From Diatrype stigma (taxonomy: Eukaryota > Ascomycota > Sordariomycetes > Xylariales > Diatrypaceae): a DNA stretch of 64,000 bases. A program made the position numbers and the translations under genes. The stretch covers positions 30,339 through 94,338 of the forward strand of contig JAKJXP020000140.1 of assembly GCA_022225965.2 (NCBI GenBank), given 5' to 3'. Each line of letters opens with the position of its first letter. The stretch's first letter is position 1. Shown here piece after piece: positions 1 to 10,262 of the stretch. Under the pieces are notes generated by a model. That model worked only from the letters and a program-made list of their open reading frames with translations, was not told the DNA's origin and ran no database searches.

Positions 1-1379
1 TGGGCCACATCCCCTCGTCCCGGCTGGAGTCTTGGCAGATGTGAGTTGAAACCCCCACCCCCTATATCCAACTCAAGCAGCACAGCTTGGAATCGCGAAA
101 TAAATATGCGTTGTGGCTAGGTAGCCTTTTCTACTGGTTCCTTCCCTTCGATGCTAATATATATTTCCTTCGCAGCATCTTCCTCTTCGTCGGCCTCGTG
201 ACCGTCGCCACGGTACCGTTCGTGTACTGGAAGCTGGACAACGACATCGCCGAGGCGCGGTTCCTCTCGGCGGAAGACAAGCCCAAGGCGGTCGAGCGGC
301 TGCGCGCCAACCAGACGGGCACGGGCGCGCGCGCCTTCAAGTGGCGCCAGGTGCTGGAGATCGCCGTCGAGCCCAAGACGTACCTGTGGGTGGCGCTGTC
401 GCTGTTCCTCAACGCCGGCGCCTCCGTCACCAACACCTTCGGCCCCCTGATCCTCAACGGCCTCGGCTTCGACAAGTACACCACCTCCCTGCTCAACATG
501 CCCTTCGGCTTCGTCCAGTTCGTCATCATCCTCGTCGCCTCGTGGCTGACGCAGCGGTTCCGCCTGTAAGCAAGAAGCTCTTCCCCCTTCCTTTCGCTTC
601 CCCGGGCCTAGTGTTTGCTCAAGTAGACCCCCTCTTCCCCATTGAGATGAAATTTGGCTCCTGAGACACGGCTTGGGATTCTTGAGTCGCCGCCATATTA
701 TGTAGGAAGGGGAATTGGTATTAACCAACTAACGATATATGACCCTTGTAGTAAGTCGGCCATCCTCTTCGCGTTGGTACTTCCCGTCGTCGCCGGCCTC
801 GCGGTGCTGTACGCGGTGCCGCGCGGGGCCTCGCACAACGGGGCCCTGCTGGCGGGCTACTATCTGCTCGCGTTCCTGTTCGGCGGGGTGCCCGTGACGG
901 TGGCGTGGATCATCGCCAACACGGCGGGGGCGACCAAGAAGTCGGTCATCATGTCCGTGTACAACGCCGCCTCGTCGACGGGCAACATTATCGGCCCACT
1001 CGTCTTCAACTCCCGCGACGCCCCCGAGTACCTCCCCGGCCTGCGCGCCATGCTCGGCATCTTCATCGCCCTGGCCGCCTCGAGCCTGCTGCAGGCCGCC
1101 AACCTCGCCTTCCTCAACAGCCTCCAGGAGCGCCGCCGCGTCCGCCACGGCAAGCCCGCCAAGATCCAGGATACCAGCATGGACGACAGGTACAAGGGCT
1201 ACGATCCTGCGGATGATGACGCCGCCGCCGCCGTCATCATCGAGGCAGAGGCTGCTGCGGAGACTGCTTCGCAGGTGGAGGCGGGACATGGACAGCAACA
1301 GCAACAACGGCGTTTGGGAGACAATGCCTTCGCTGACATCACGGATCGCCAGAATGACGAGTTCATATATGTTCTATGA
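1..1379 (+). CDS. MFS transporter, Dal5/allantoate permease type (5' truncated by window edge)
   Basis: This is the C-terminal half of a major facilitator of the anion:cation symporter (Dal5-like) family, expected in the plasma membrane for uptake of organic anions, ureides or vitamins. Exons are 1-40, 176-565 and 752-1379; introns at 41-175 and 566-751 have GTGAGT and GTAAGC donors, and the phases join cleanly. Exon 1 reads GHIPSSRLESWQ, the usual family segment before a membrane helix, and continues into IIFLFVGLVTVATVPFVYW. Several hydrophobic segments follow, then a hydrophilic tail with Ala-rich and Gln-rich runs (about residues encoded by 1210-1310). The N-terminal helices lie off the window. 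The substrate cannot be told. It borders a block of decayed metabolic genes, so it may once have belonged to that cluster. Confidence 0.88.
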
Positions 1380-1822
1380 GCACAATGCGGGTGAGTATTG
1401 GGTTATTCTGTGTCACATTTGACCAATTTCAGGCGGCCCTCTAGAATTAGCTGGAAACCGGGTAAATTCCTGTAGGCTACAAACGGATCTAGAAGCTTCT
1501 AGGCTGTTTGATAGCGTTTTTATACAATTGCAAGCTTACGTGCCGAGGGGGTTTCTTTCCCGAGGTGAAACACGCTAAGCCTAAAACGAAACAGCGGCAG
1601 AAATAGGGGGGGCCCTTCCCCTTATCCGTGAAATTCTATAGCCATTGATCACTTTCCATCGTCCCTTGTGAGCCTGATGATTATAGCGGCTTAAGACCAC
1701 TTAAATCACTATTTGTACAAATGCCTGTCGCCTATAGATATTTGTAGTATAATGAATAGAATCACGGAAAACCCAAATTATACGTAGAGGCTAAGCTTCC
1801 TATGCCGTATGGGATCTTCCCA
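1380..1822. other. Intergenic, no gene seen
   Basis: This is the space between the convergent ends of the MFS gene and the reductase pseudogene. No conserved reading frame or repeat was seen. The 3' untranslated regions and terminators of both probably lie here. Confidence 0.5.
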
Positions 1823-2452
1823 TCAAATGCGCTTGACTTGAAGTGACAGTTTGCCACAATTTTCGCCCTCGAACAACTTCAACAAGACATTTTCCGCGTC
1901 TATGATAACCCCTTTGATGATAGTGTCATATGACTTGAGTTTTCCTTGCTCAACCCAGTTTAACACCTCAGCTCTCACCTGAGGGAGCTCTTTAGCATGA
2001 TCAACGACGAAACCCTCCATTCGGATTCGTTTCTTCCCCAATTCAACGATGTTCTTCGGTCCCTTGCGCTCCTCTAGGGGCGTGTTGCACTCGCTTATGC
2101 CGCCACAAATCAGGAATCGGCTGTGCTTTGCGGCTCGATCCAGGAGACACTCGAGGATCCAACCCCCAACGTTGCCCCATTACACATCCACTTCATTGGG
2201 TGTGGCAGCCTTGAGATCGTGGACAAATGTGGGGGACCTGTAGTTCACGGCATCGTCAATTTCAACCTCCTTGAAAAGCCAATCACACTTCTGGTCAGAG
2301 CCAGTGATTCCTACCACGCGAGCGCCGGACATCTTGGCTATTTGCCCGTTGGCACCAGCGGCGGCTGACACCACAAGAGTCTCGCCAGCCTTGACTTGGG
2401 CGATGTTCTTCATCCCACTATAACACCCGAGATTAGCAGGGGCATAGTTCAT
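1823..2452 (-). pseudogene. Decayed NADP-dependent oxidoreductase (prostaglandin reductase/CurA type, zinc-binding dehydrogenase family)
   Basis: The minus strand carries the cofactor-binding and C-terminal half of a medium-chain reductase: GETLVVSAAAGANGQIAK, then ARVVGITGSDQKCDWL, NYRSP, and further on RIRMEGFVVDHAKELP and KLKSYDTIIKGVI. Three lesions are visible. The N-terminal catalytic domain is missing upstream of about 2452. The nucleotide-binding loop has lost several residues, because intact relatives have roughly four to five more between GA and GQIAK. An in-frame TAA near 2180 sits where the family has an aromatic residue before WGNVGG. The frame is otherwise open across the stop down to 1823, so decay looks fairly recent or slow. 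It could be taken for two small genes, but both pieces align in order to one family. Confidence 0.72.
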
Positions 2453-3412
2453 TAATATTTGGGCAAATCAAGCTACAGTGCAATTTGTGGAGTGAAGGGA
2501 AGCGTCTGTCCTTATGTACTGGGCGGTGAGTGCGAAGCAGCCCTAGAATATCGGAAGGGGGGCCAAGTTCCTGTGTCTCTTACATGTACGCCTTAGGGCC
2601 AGGGCCATCTGTAATATCGGATACATCAATATACTAAACATAGATAGTTTTGTAAATTAGACCACTTAGTCGAGTATTTTCCCGGAATCCCGTTCACCAC
2701 GGCCTTAGATGCGATGGGTGTGATTTGTTTCGGGGTAAGTTTGTTAATATAATCCAAGGCATGCATGAATACTAGAAGCAGTAGAAAAAGGGGCGTTTGA
2801 ATGACCCCGCATCAGACAAGCTTTACATGTAACTGACAAAAGGTTGTGTTACTTGAGCTGCGACCCCAATGTAACATCCCAGAGTTGGTCCTTCTAGCTA
2901 CCCAACCATCCCAGGGATGGATTTTCCCCCGGAAGGTATTATTAGACCAATAGCGACACATTCACTCGGGACACCGCCTGAATATTAAGCACTCCATTAC
3001 AACATATGCGAAGGGTCTGGCAAGGAAACCACAATTGTCGCGATATAGGGGCTACAAATAGGAAAGCTTGGATTACATAACCAGGTAATCGGCACCTAGT
3101 GGCTTGGCATACTGTATATATAGAGCTCTTCCGCTCCTTAAACTGGAGATCGCTTCTTTTCTTATATATGACTAAATCTGTATCCTAATCCATCCCTATC
3201 TGTGATCTTCTGAATGCGACAACAATTTCACAGAAGTATTCTGTAAACTGCACTTATCCCTAAGCACCGCCATTAGATAATACCAGAAACTCTCGCCCCT
3301 GATCAAAAAGCCTCAGGATACCATAATCTCTAAAACCAATATCACAAACGTCTTCCGCCTCTGCTCATAACGTTCTCCTTCCATCCTCAGAACTAGCCTT
3401 GGGACGACCAAT
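2453..3412. other. Intergenic, presumed SDR promoter
   Basis: About 960 bp between divergently oriented units. No supported gene. A TATA-like stretch (GTATATATAGAG) lies near 3114-3125, about 290 bp upstream of the SDR start, and pyrimidine-rich sequence follows at 3340-3395. Both are compatible with a fungal promoter and 5' leader but are not proof. Confidence 0.4.
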
Positions 3413-4429
3413 ATGGCTGCAGCCCAAAATAGTCCCGCAACTGTTTTAATCACGGGCGCGAATCGAGGTGGGTTGGCTGCCTACCCTACCGTGTACCTTT
3501 CGCCATGCTTGATTATCATCCTAACTATCCTTCTGTATTTGGCGGTTTAGGTCTAGGGAGAGCTTTAACCATTCGGTTTCTGTCCCAACCCAATGCCACT
3601 GTTGTAGCTGCTGTCCGAGATCCCGAGCACCCTACAAGCAAATCCCTGTCTGCGCTTCCCCACGGTGAAGACAGCAAATTGATCATTGTCAAAATCGATT
3701 CTGTATCGGATACAGATGCTCAGGATGCTGTCAAGCTTATCCAGACCAAACATGGAATCGACAAGCTGGACATTGTCGCCGCTAATGCAGGCTATGGGAC
3801 GGTATATGGTGATCTATCGCAGGTCAAACCACAAGAAGTTCGGGACCTTTTCGACATCAATGCCATAGGTAGGTGGATGGTTCTCGTGGATCGTTTATCA
3901 GACGCTGGCTAAGGTGTACTTTCAGGCCCCCTACGTCTGTTTCAAGCTGTCCGACAACTTCTTGAAGCAGGCACCCGACCTCGCTTTGTACTGATGGGTA
4001 CACCGATCGCCAGCATTGCGGCAATGGAGAACTCGCCTTATCCGATGTTTGCATACGGAGCGAGTAAAACTGCTGCACACTACCTCGCGAGGAAGGTCCA
4101 TTGCGAAAGCCCGGGACTAATCTCCTTTGTCGTAGACCCTGGGTAAAGACGTCATCATCCCATGCTTTGCGGGTCTTACTAATAACCATCTTGAAGGTTC
4201 ATGCAAACCGACATGGGGAATGCAGGTGCACGTCACTTTGGCTACGAGCAAGGGTTCGTGCCAGTTGATACGGCCGCAGACTTTGTGTTTGATCAGGTTA
4301 GTTCTGATTTGTGCGCTGGGTCGGTTTGTAATGAGTACTAACATTATACAGATCGAAAAGGCAACACGGGAGCAAACCTCGGGCAAGTTTGTTACCATTG
4401 ATGAGACGCGAGAGTTTAACGAGTGGTAG
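3413..4429 (+). CDS. Short-chain dehydrogenase/reductase, norsolorinic-acid-ketoreductase-like
   Basis: A 255-residue NAD(P)-dependent SDR in five exons: 3413-3467, 3551-3868, 3926-4142, 4197-4296 and 4352-4429. All introns are GT-AG and the lengths sum to 256 codons with the stop. The start ATGGCTGCAGCC opens the Rossmann strand, giving VLITGANRG followed by GLGRAL (TGxxxGxG split by intron 1). Downstream are the NAG-type motif (DIVAANAGYG), the catalytic SASK-like YGASK with upstream Ser in the GTPIAS strand, and PGFMQTDMGN, typical of the Nor-1/AflD-like subgroup of fungal ketoreductases. A gtactaac branch-point-like motif precedes exon 5. The substrate is unknown; the subgroup reduces keto groups on polyketides or acts in general carbonyl reduction. 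It appears intact although neighbours on both sides are broken. Confidence 0.88.
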
Positions 4430-4550
4430 TTTAGGATGGAATCTGTGATGCTTACACTACGCGTATGATCCTCCTGATGAAGTAGTATTTACCCACGTTT
4501 TCCTGCTAGAACCAGCACCGCTGGCCAAGAATGAGAGTCTAGTATGTGTA

Positions 4551-4933
4551 TTACACTTGTGACGGCGTATATCTGACCACTTCCCTGGAGCAAACGGGCT
4601 GTAATCCAGCCAGCTGAACATCCCATCTATCGAACGGCAAAGAATTGGCTACTGGCACAAATATCCCATCTGAGTATTTGACACCATCAGCAGCGTGCTT
4701 CCAGCTTTTCTTCCGAGCATTTCCACCACCACAGACCATGGGATTAAAATTGGGATGATATTCTCCAATGCTGTCTGTGTGCCCATCAAGGGGAATGTCT
4801 CTGCGCAGGTGACCAGGTCAAAAGAACCAGGCGAGTGATGCTGAGCGGCTTGTCGCTCCAAGGCGGCGAGTTTGACTACGTTTATCAAAGCGAACCCGTC
4901 ACGAACACGGCCAACCGTATACACAGCCTTCAC
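4551..4933 (-). pseudogene. Probable SAM-dependent methyltransferase remnant
   Basis: Two overlapping minus-strand frames (4649-4933 and 4551-4739) look like one interrupted protein. The first contains SFDLVTCAETFPLM, resembling the post-motif region of fungal class I methyltransferases (FDLVT-A-E). The second contains GGGNARKKSWKHAADG, reminiscent of the later part of the same family. The frame changes between about 4650 and 4740, no SAM-binding GxGxG loop is visible upstream, and the 5' side abuts the GMC remnant head-on. The family assignment is by eye and moderate; that it is a fragment rather than a gene is better supported. Confidence 0.45.
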
Positions 4934-4936
4934 TCT

Positions 4937-5572
4937 GGCAAGGCCCTGGGTGGAGGCAGCATTCTTAATTAGGGTGGCTGGTTACGTGCGGATGCTGCGG
5001 ATTGTGACGAATGGGCCAAAGAAGCTGAGGACAATCGTTGGAGCTCCGAGGGTCTTAAGCCTTGGCTGAGATGCATGAGAACTCCCGCGATGGCATGCGG
5101 AAGTCATCAAACACGGTTTATCCACTCGATAACGTGAAACTATTCACCAATACTGTCGTGTACAGACTTACCTTCTCCGATACCGTTGCTACCGGGGTGA
5201 AGCTGGCTGATGGTTGCAAACTTACTACGCGGAAGGAGCCCGCTAGTGCTTATCGTACCCCCCCCCCCCCCCCCAAGTCCTCAGTATCCAAGGCATCGGC
5301 CCATCTGCTACTTTACTAGACATGGAATTCCCATCCTCTACGAAACCCCGCATGTTGACCAGAATCTTTACGACCACTTTGCCATATACCTTGCCTTCCG
5401 CCTACGTGGCCCATCTCTCATGTATGCTCTCGGCACCGCCGCCTGGCAGGATACCGCTCTGTTCAAGGGCATTCCGTGGGACTGAGTCGTTAGTGAGCCA
5501 CTTCCAACAGAAATCATCATGAAGTACAAATCCGAAGACGAGAAGCAGCAACGAAAGCTTCACGGGGTACTT
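4937..5572 (+). pseudogene. GMC oxidoreductase (FAD-dependent) pseudogene
   Basis: The plus strand opens with GKALGGGSILN, the first GMC signature (GKxLGGGSxxN), then an in-frame TAG, then GGWLRADAADCDEWAKEA in the same frame. Further blocks follow in shifted frames: VKLFTNTVVYRLTFSDT with ATGVKLADG, then AYRTP running into a 17-base C tract (5258-5274), then QVLSIQGIGPSATL after it, and GIPILYETPHVDQNLYDHFA one frame over. At least one nonsense and two or more frameshifts are present, and the FAD-binding N-terminus is missing. Order and spacing match the middle of a choline-dehydrogenase/aryl-alcohol-oxidase-like enzyme. The C-terminal catalytic His region was not found. The C tract alone could be a sequencing error, but the other lesions cannot be. 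Confidence 0.75.
5258..5274. repeat. 17-base poly-C tract in the GMC pseudogene
   Basis: Seventeen consecutive C replace the codons after AYRTP in the GMC remnant and shift its frame. Confidence 0.9.
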
Positions 5573-6438
5573 ACTCTTTATGTTTTCCTGGCATGCCGAG
5601 CATCCCGATCGACGCTCCTCCTCCCCACTTCCCGCGGCTCGGTATCGCCCCCTGAGATAGGAGTACCTTACGTAATCTGACCAACCACGAGGACCTCACT
5701 GCGGGAAATTTCGTCAGATATAACGAATGCGCCAGGTGCTCTCTACCAAGCTAAATCCACTCAGCCAATTCACACTTCCTACATATGTCTTATAATCACT
5801 TCGGATCAACGTAACTACGAACTTAGACCTGAGGTCCAGGATATGATCGTTCTGAGAATATACGAATTACGGTACAAAACTTCATGAATCCACCGGTATT
5901 TAAGGAAGTGGCTGCCAAGTACTCGACCCATCCGATCATGACATTTGCTTAGGACATAAAGTGCGTAGAAGATTGCTGCGCTCCGTGCCGTTTATCAATT
6001 TGCAAAGTACCCCAGGTAATAGCACCCTTATATCCGTCAACTTACGCTTCAGCTTACCTACATGACAATGTTTTACATTTCTGATACAAAGTATGAGTGA
6101 CACTTTGTTGGGTTTTCTTCGCCACCTCTTTATGTTTGCTCACCTCCTCCTTCGGCTAGGCTATCAGTTCCTTCCATGTTTATTTACATTATGGGCGCCG
6201 AAGTTATGTTTGCAACCCGTCAAAACCCCTCTTTCAGTATTTTGGGCTGAGCACGAGACAAATAGCAGAACAGAGAGGCTTCGCTTCAACAATAGCAAGG
6301 AAAGTAAGACGTGAAAAGCCACCAACTCGTTCTTAAGCCATCCAGTGAGATGTAGATTAGAAAATAGCTCTTCGCTTAGTTACATTACGCTACTGACTAT
6401 TCAACTTCTAGAAGTTCTAGACATAACACAGGGCGTTC
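5573..6438. other. Intergenic, no gene seen
   Basis: About 870 bp of moderately AT-rich sequence. A 73-codon open frame at 6093-6314 has no recognisable motif and no intron context. The missing C-terminal part of the GMC enzyme was not recognised here. Confidence 0.4.
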
Positions 6439-7507
6439 TCATGCCCCGAATCTTGGAAAGAGTTTCAACGCATTGCCCCTATCGATGGCGTGCTCGGTAT
6501 CCGGGTCCAACGGGGCCTTATCCAAATCAGCCACGAACGCCGAGATCATGCCGGTCGGCGCGTACGGGTAGTCGCTCCCGTACAGGATGTGGTCGGGGTC
6601 CGTGAACTGGCGCAGCAGGGTGATGACCTCGGCCGTCGAAGATAGCGCCAGGTCGTAATAAAAGGATCTCACGTCGGCCAGGAAGTCCGTGGTCGACTTG
6701 GGGATGAGCTTGGTGTGGTCGAGGCCGTACGCGGCGCGCTTGGCGAGCCAGGGCAGCGTGCCTCCGGCGTGCGACAGGATGACCCGGCAGCGCGGGTGCG
6801 CCCGCAGCGTGTCCGACATGATCATGTCCATCGCCGCCCGCGTCGTCTCGTGTGGGTAGTCCACGATGGGCTGGGGCAGGTGCGGGTTGATGGTGCCGCC
6901 GCCCGCCGAGTGCGTCGGGTGCACGAACACCACGGCCCCCTTCGCGTCCAGCAGGTCCCAGACCGGCACGAACGAGGCGTCGCCCAGGTACTGGTTGCCC
7001 TCCCCGTACCGCGTCATCAGCGTCACGCCGTCGGCCTTGAGCTCGTCCAGCGCGTACGTGATCTCGGCGAGCGCCGCGGTGATGTTGGTCGTCAGCGACG
7101 GCACCGCCGCGAAGAACCCGTACCGCGCCGGGTCCTGGTCGCGCAGCGAGGCCAGGTACTCGTTCGTCTGCCGGGCGAGCCGCACGGCGGCCTCGCCCTC
7201 GACCACGTCCGGGCCCGGCGCCGTGAGCGAGAAGATGCAAGTGCCGATCCCGTGCGCGGCGCTGAAGTCTTGGTCGGACTTCACGTCCCACGCGGGGATG
7301 TGCCAGCCGGACGGGTCGCCCCCGTTCTTTTCTAGAGCCTATGCCTCTCTTGTAAGCAAAGCCGTACATATACGTATCACATTATTTTTGGGGGGGGGGG
7401 TTCTTTTTTATTTTTATTTTGGGTGAGTAGCTGCGATGACTTACATCTCGAAAGAACGGCGGTACGACGTGATGATGGACGTCAATGCGACTCTTGTTAT
7501 TTGCCAT
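6439..7507 (-). CDS. Amidohydrolase, ACMSD/6-methylsalicylate-decarboxylase-like
   Basis: A 320-residue metal-dependent decarboxylase-type amidohydrolase encoded by complement(7445-7507) and complement(6439-7338), with one intron. The short first exon encodes MANNKSRIDVHHHVVPPFF with the N-terminal HxH metal ligands; phase 0 joining to ALEKNGGDPSGW fits the family. The main exon has FVHPTHS and SHAGGTLPWLAKR (metal His regions) and LYGSDYPYAP (conserved Asp). Length and motifs fit the group containing fungal 6-methylsalicylate decarboxylases (PatG/YanB type), gamma-resorcylate decarboxylase and ACMSD, which remove a ring carboxylate from aromatic acids. The intron contains an 11-G run (7390-7400). 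Coding GC is high, unlike the decayed neighbours. The substrate is inferred, not shown. Confidence 0.85.
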
Positions 7508-8288
7508 GGTGCCGTCGTAGAATTAAGCAAGTCTCGTCGTCAATAATGAGGAGCGAGGGTCGAAACATGCTTCCCATCACGTTGTTTTATAATCTTGGCA
7601 CAGATTAGGCTAGTTAATATAGGATCATTACATCGTGGGGAGATCAATCTGCCGGGGATGGCACTAATTGAAGTGCGTATGATGCTGCATCATACTGGGT
7701 CTCTCACGGGCCCTCGCCTTCAATCAGTAGGCGAACGGAAACCCGACTGGCCGACATATGGGGGCATGTCGGCGTCTGGGAACCATTAGCGTAGATTCTT
7801 CTATCCTGTTTCTAGAATTATCGGTGCGCGATCCTCCGCTAGAAGCCATCACGGGAATCGCGTGTTCGTCCGCGGCGCATCCTCACGGCGTATCCGCACA
7901 AGTGATCGCCGTCAGGATCTTGATCCCAGGCCAGGATCGGACATAGAATAATGCAGATCACTAGCCACCCCCCTTTCCGACCGGCCGGTTCGATATCATA
8001 CTCTCAAACACCCATGTTGCAACTTCAAAAACAGGGTTGCCAATCTTGACTTGGACACTTACCTATACCATACGGCTTTTAGTGCCAATAAAGTCTCCAA
8101 GCTCGGAGGTTGAGTGAAATGTTAGGCGTGCCGTGTATTCCCGCATAAATATGACTAGATAAGTGACTACTCAATTCATAGATTCATTCGAAGGGGCAAG
8201 AGGGTATCCATTATCATTAATTAACTGAATGATTTAGCAATGTATATGCTCATCACCCTGAAAGTGCAATCTTTTCTGCGGTGGTCTG
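7508..8288. other. Intergenic, no gene seen
   Basis: About 780 bp upstream of the decarboxylase and downstream of the protease homologue. Several short open frames overlap here without motifs. It presumably holds the decarboxylase promoter. Confidence 0.45.
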
Positions 8289-10262
8289 TCATGTCCCTGC
8301 TCCCTCCTGGGTCCGCGAGGCTTCTCTTTGTCCTGTGTTAGGCTGCGAAGCCTCCGCCGTCACCGCGACAACCTGCGAGTCCTTCGCTCTCCGTTCATCT
8401 ATCTCTGTAGCTTCTGCTCTGTCCGCATCAGCCTGTGAAACTGCTCGTGTTGTACCAGCCCCTGAACCTTCTGCTTGCTCTGCAGTTGTCTGTGTCACTT
8501 CATTTCTCTCGTGGACCGGCACATTCCCTTCCCTTTCACCCTCCATGCTAGCCTGTGGCACGTCCGTTCCCCCCACACTAACAGTCATCGGAGGTCGGGG
8601 CGGTAGTAGCGGTGGAAGTTGTTCGGCCTCACCCGATGCTGCCGGGCCCTTCTCCTTATCCTCGGCGGCGGCCATTCTGGCCATCTGCCTGCGGCGCGCA
8701 CAAGCCAGCGCTCCAAAAATGATCCCCAGAGTCACAAGGGTCCCCGCCACGATGCAGCCAACTACGACGCCGATGAGTACGCCTCCCGACAGACCTGGAT
8801 CGTAGTCGTCATCATGAGAGCTACCGCGATTCGTGGAGCCGTCGTCGGAGCAGCCGTTGCACGCGGTCGCGAGCGTGGACTCGGGGATCTCGGCGGCATA
8901 GCTGGGGAAGGGCACAATGTCGTCCCCCTCTCCCTCTGCTCTTCCGGAGTTGACGCTAGCGAACCCCATCTCCTGGCTCGCGAGGTCGAAGACGGTATAC
9001 GTACGCTTCAGCATGGGCGCGCCCAGGGTGAAGTCCAGGTCGTAGGAATACCACTCGGAGGATGCTTCCGAAGAATCCGTGCCGTTCTGCACGCCGAACC
9101 GGCACCGCTTCGCGTCCGTATCGGGATCGCTGCTCACCCAGTCGGAGTCCAGGACGAGATCGCTGACCGGAATGTTGATGACGGGCCCGTCGGCGCCGTA
9201 CAGCTGCAGCGCCAGGCGGGCCGTAATGTTCGAGGCCGCATCGCAGAAGGCCAAGGCCATCCCGAAGTCGCTGTCGTAGGCCGCACCGGCTAGGTCCCAT
9301 ATCGGCTGTGCGAGGAAGAATGGAAGGATGGATACTGAGAAGGTCGGATTGATGGCCACGACGACGTCCTGTAGGGCGGTCTGGTTCGCGATGAGTGGTT
9401 GCTGCAAGGCGCCCGCCGCGGAACGGCTGTAGTTCAGCGAGGCAAGCGGGAGGTTCCAGCCCGAGTAGTCGTAGTAGTAGTTGGACCCGTAGTAGCCGCT
9501 CATGGTAGGGATTCGTATGAGTGGGGGCTCGAACGCGGCGCGGTCGACGGCCCCAAAGAGCACGTGCCCGGAGCCCGCAGATGCGTCGTCCAGCCACAGG
9601 CTGTAGGCGGTCGAGTTGACGAGGCCCGAGGCCAGCAGGTGGTCCGGCACATTGGGCACGTCGCCCGCGTAGCTGCTGCTGCTGCTGCTGCTACTACTGC
9701 TTTCGTTGAAGCCGAGAGCCAGCACGCCGCCCATCTGCGTGCTCGCCGACGTGACGAGCCCCATGGTGACATTGGAAAGCGGCCCACCACCCAGCCACAG
9801 CGTCTCGCGCACGCGGTCGCCGTACGCGAAGGACCCGTCGTCCCCGTACGCCGAGAAGGTGTCGTTCTCGACCGACTCGAACGTCGACGAGTTGCCGGGC
9901 GCGAAGGCGCCGTAGCCGTAGTAGTCGTAGCCGTCGTAGTAGTCGTCGTATTTCATGACCCAGGACTCGCTCGCCGCGGGCGCCAGCGACAGCGTGAGGT
10001 TCTGCGGCGGGGTGCCGACGGACGCGTTGACTACGTAGGTCCAGTCCTCCGCAAGAAATAGCTTGACGGAGAGAGCGCGGCGGCGGTCATTGGTGTTGAT
10101 GTTGGTGTTGCCATCGTCCTTGGTTCTAGCAGATCGGACGGAGGTGGTGGCGCCATTGGTGTTATCATGTTGTCTTGGTTGGCGCGAGAACGGAAAGCGG
10201 ATTTGGGCCGAGACGGTGGCGGCGGCAGAAACAAGCGCTGCCGCGAGAAGAGCGGACCTCAT
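8289..10262 (-). CDS. Membrane-anchored A1 (pepsin-fold) peptidase homologue lacking catalytic Asp residues
   Basis: A single-exon 657-residue protein. Residues 1-19 form a signal peptide (RSALLAAALVSAAATVSA). The pepsin-type domain starts near 73 with DWTYVVNASVGTPPQNLTLS. Where active enzymes have the first D-T/S-G triad, residues 94-98 read APAAS. Near the expected second triad, about 304-308, it reads NPTFS. The rest keeps family features, including GVLALGF and LFGAVDRAAF. There is an AGC-rich poly-Ser run at about 188-196, many N-glycosylation sequons and a Tyr/Asp-rich segment. A transmembrane helix at about 493-521 (GVLIGVVVGCIVAGTLV) is followed by a 136-residue charged cytoplasmic tail with a Pro-rich patch. 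Inference: a cell-surface pseudoprotease, perhaps a wall sensor or binding protein rather than an enzyme. Confidence 0.82.
   Translation of the reverse strand: MRSALLAAALVSAAATVSAQIRFPFSRQPRQHDNTNGATTSVRSARTKDDGNTNINTNDRRRALSVKLFLAEDWTYVVNASVGTPPQNLTLSLAPAASESWVMKYDDYYDGYDYYGYGAFAPGNSSTFESVENDTFSAYGDDGSFAYGDRVRETLWLGGGPLSNVTMGLVTSASTQMGGVLALGFNESSSSSSSSSSYAGDVPNVPDHLLASGLVNSTAYSLWLDDASAGSGHVLFGAVDRAAFEPPLIRIPTMSGYYGSNYYYDYSGWNLPLASLNYSRSAAGALQQPLIANQTALQDVVVAINPTFSVSILPFFLAQPIWDLAGAAYDSDFGMALAFCDAASNITARLALQLYGADGPVINIPVSDLVLDSDWVSSDPDTDAKRCRFGVQNGTDSSEASSEWYSYDLDFTLGAPMLKRTYTVFDLASQEMGFASVNSGRAEGEGDDIVPFPSYAAEIPESTLATACNGCSDDGSTNRGSSHDDDYDPGLSGGVLIGVVVGCIVAGTLVTLGIIFGALACARRRQMARMAAAEDKEKGPAASGEAEQLPPLLPPRPPMTVSVGGTDVPQASMEGEREGNVPVHERNEVTQTTAEQAEGSGAGTTRAVSQADADRAEATEIDERRAKDSQVVAVTAEASQPNTGQREASRTQEGAGT
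9676..9702. repeat. In-frame trinucleotide repeat (poly-Ser)
   Basis: A run of GCT/ACT triplets on the plus strand encodes consecutive serines on the minus strand inside the protease homologue. Triplet slippage here would change length without shifting the frame. Confidence 0.75.
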
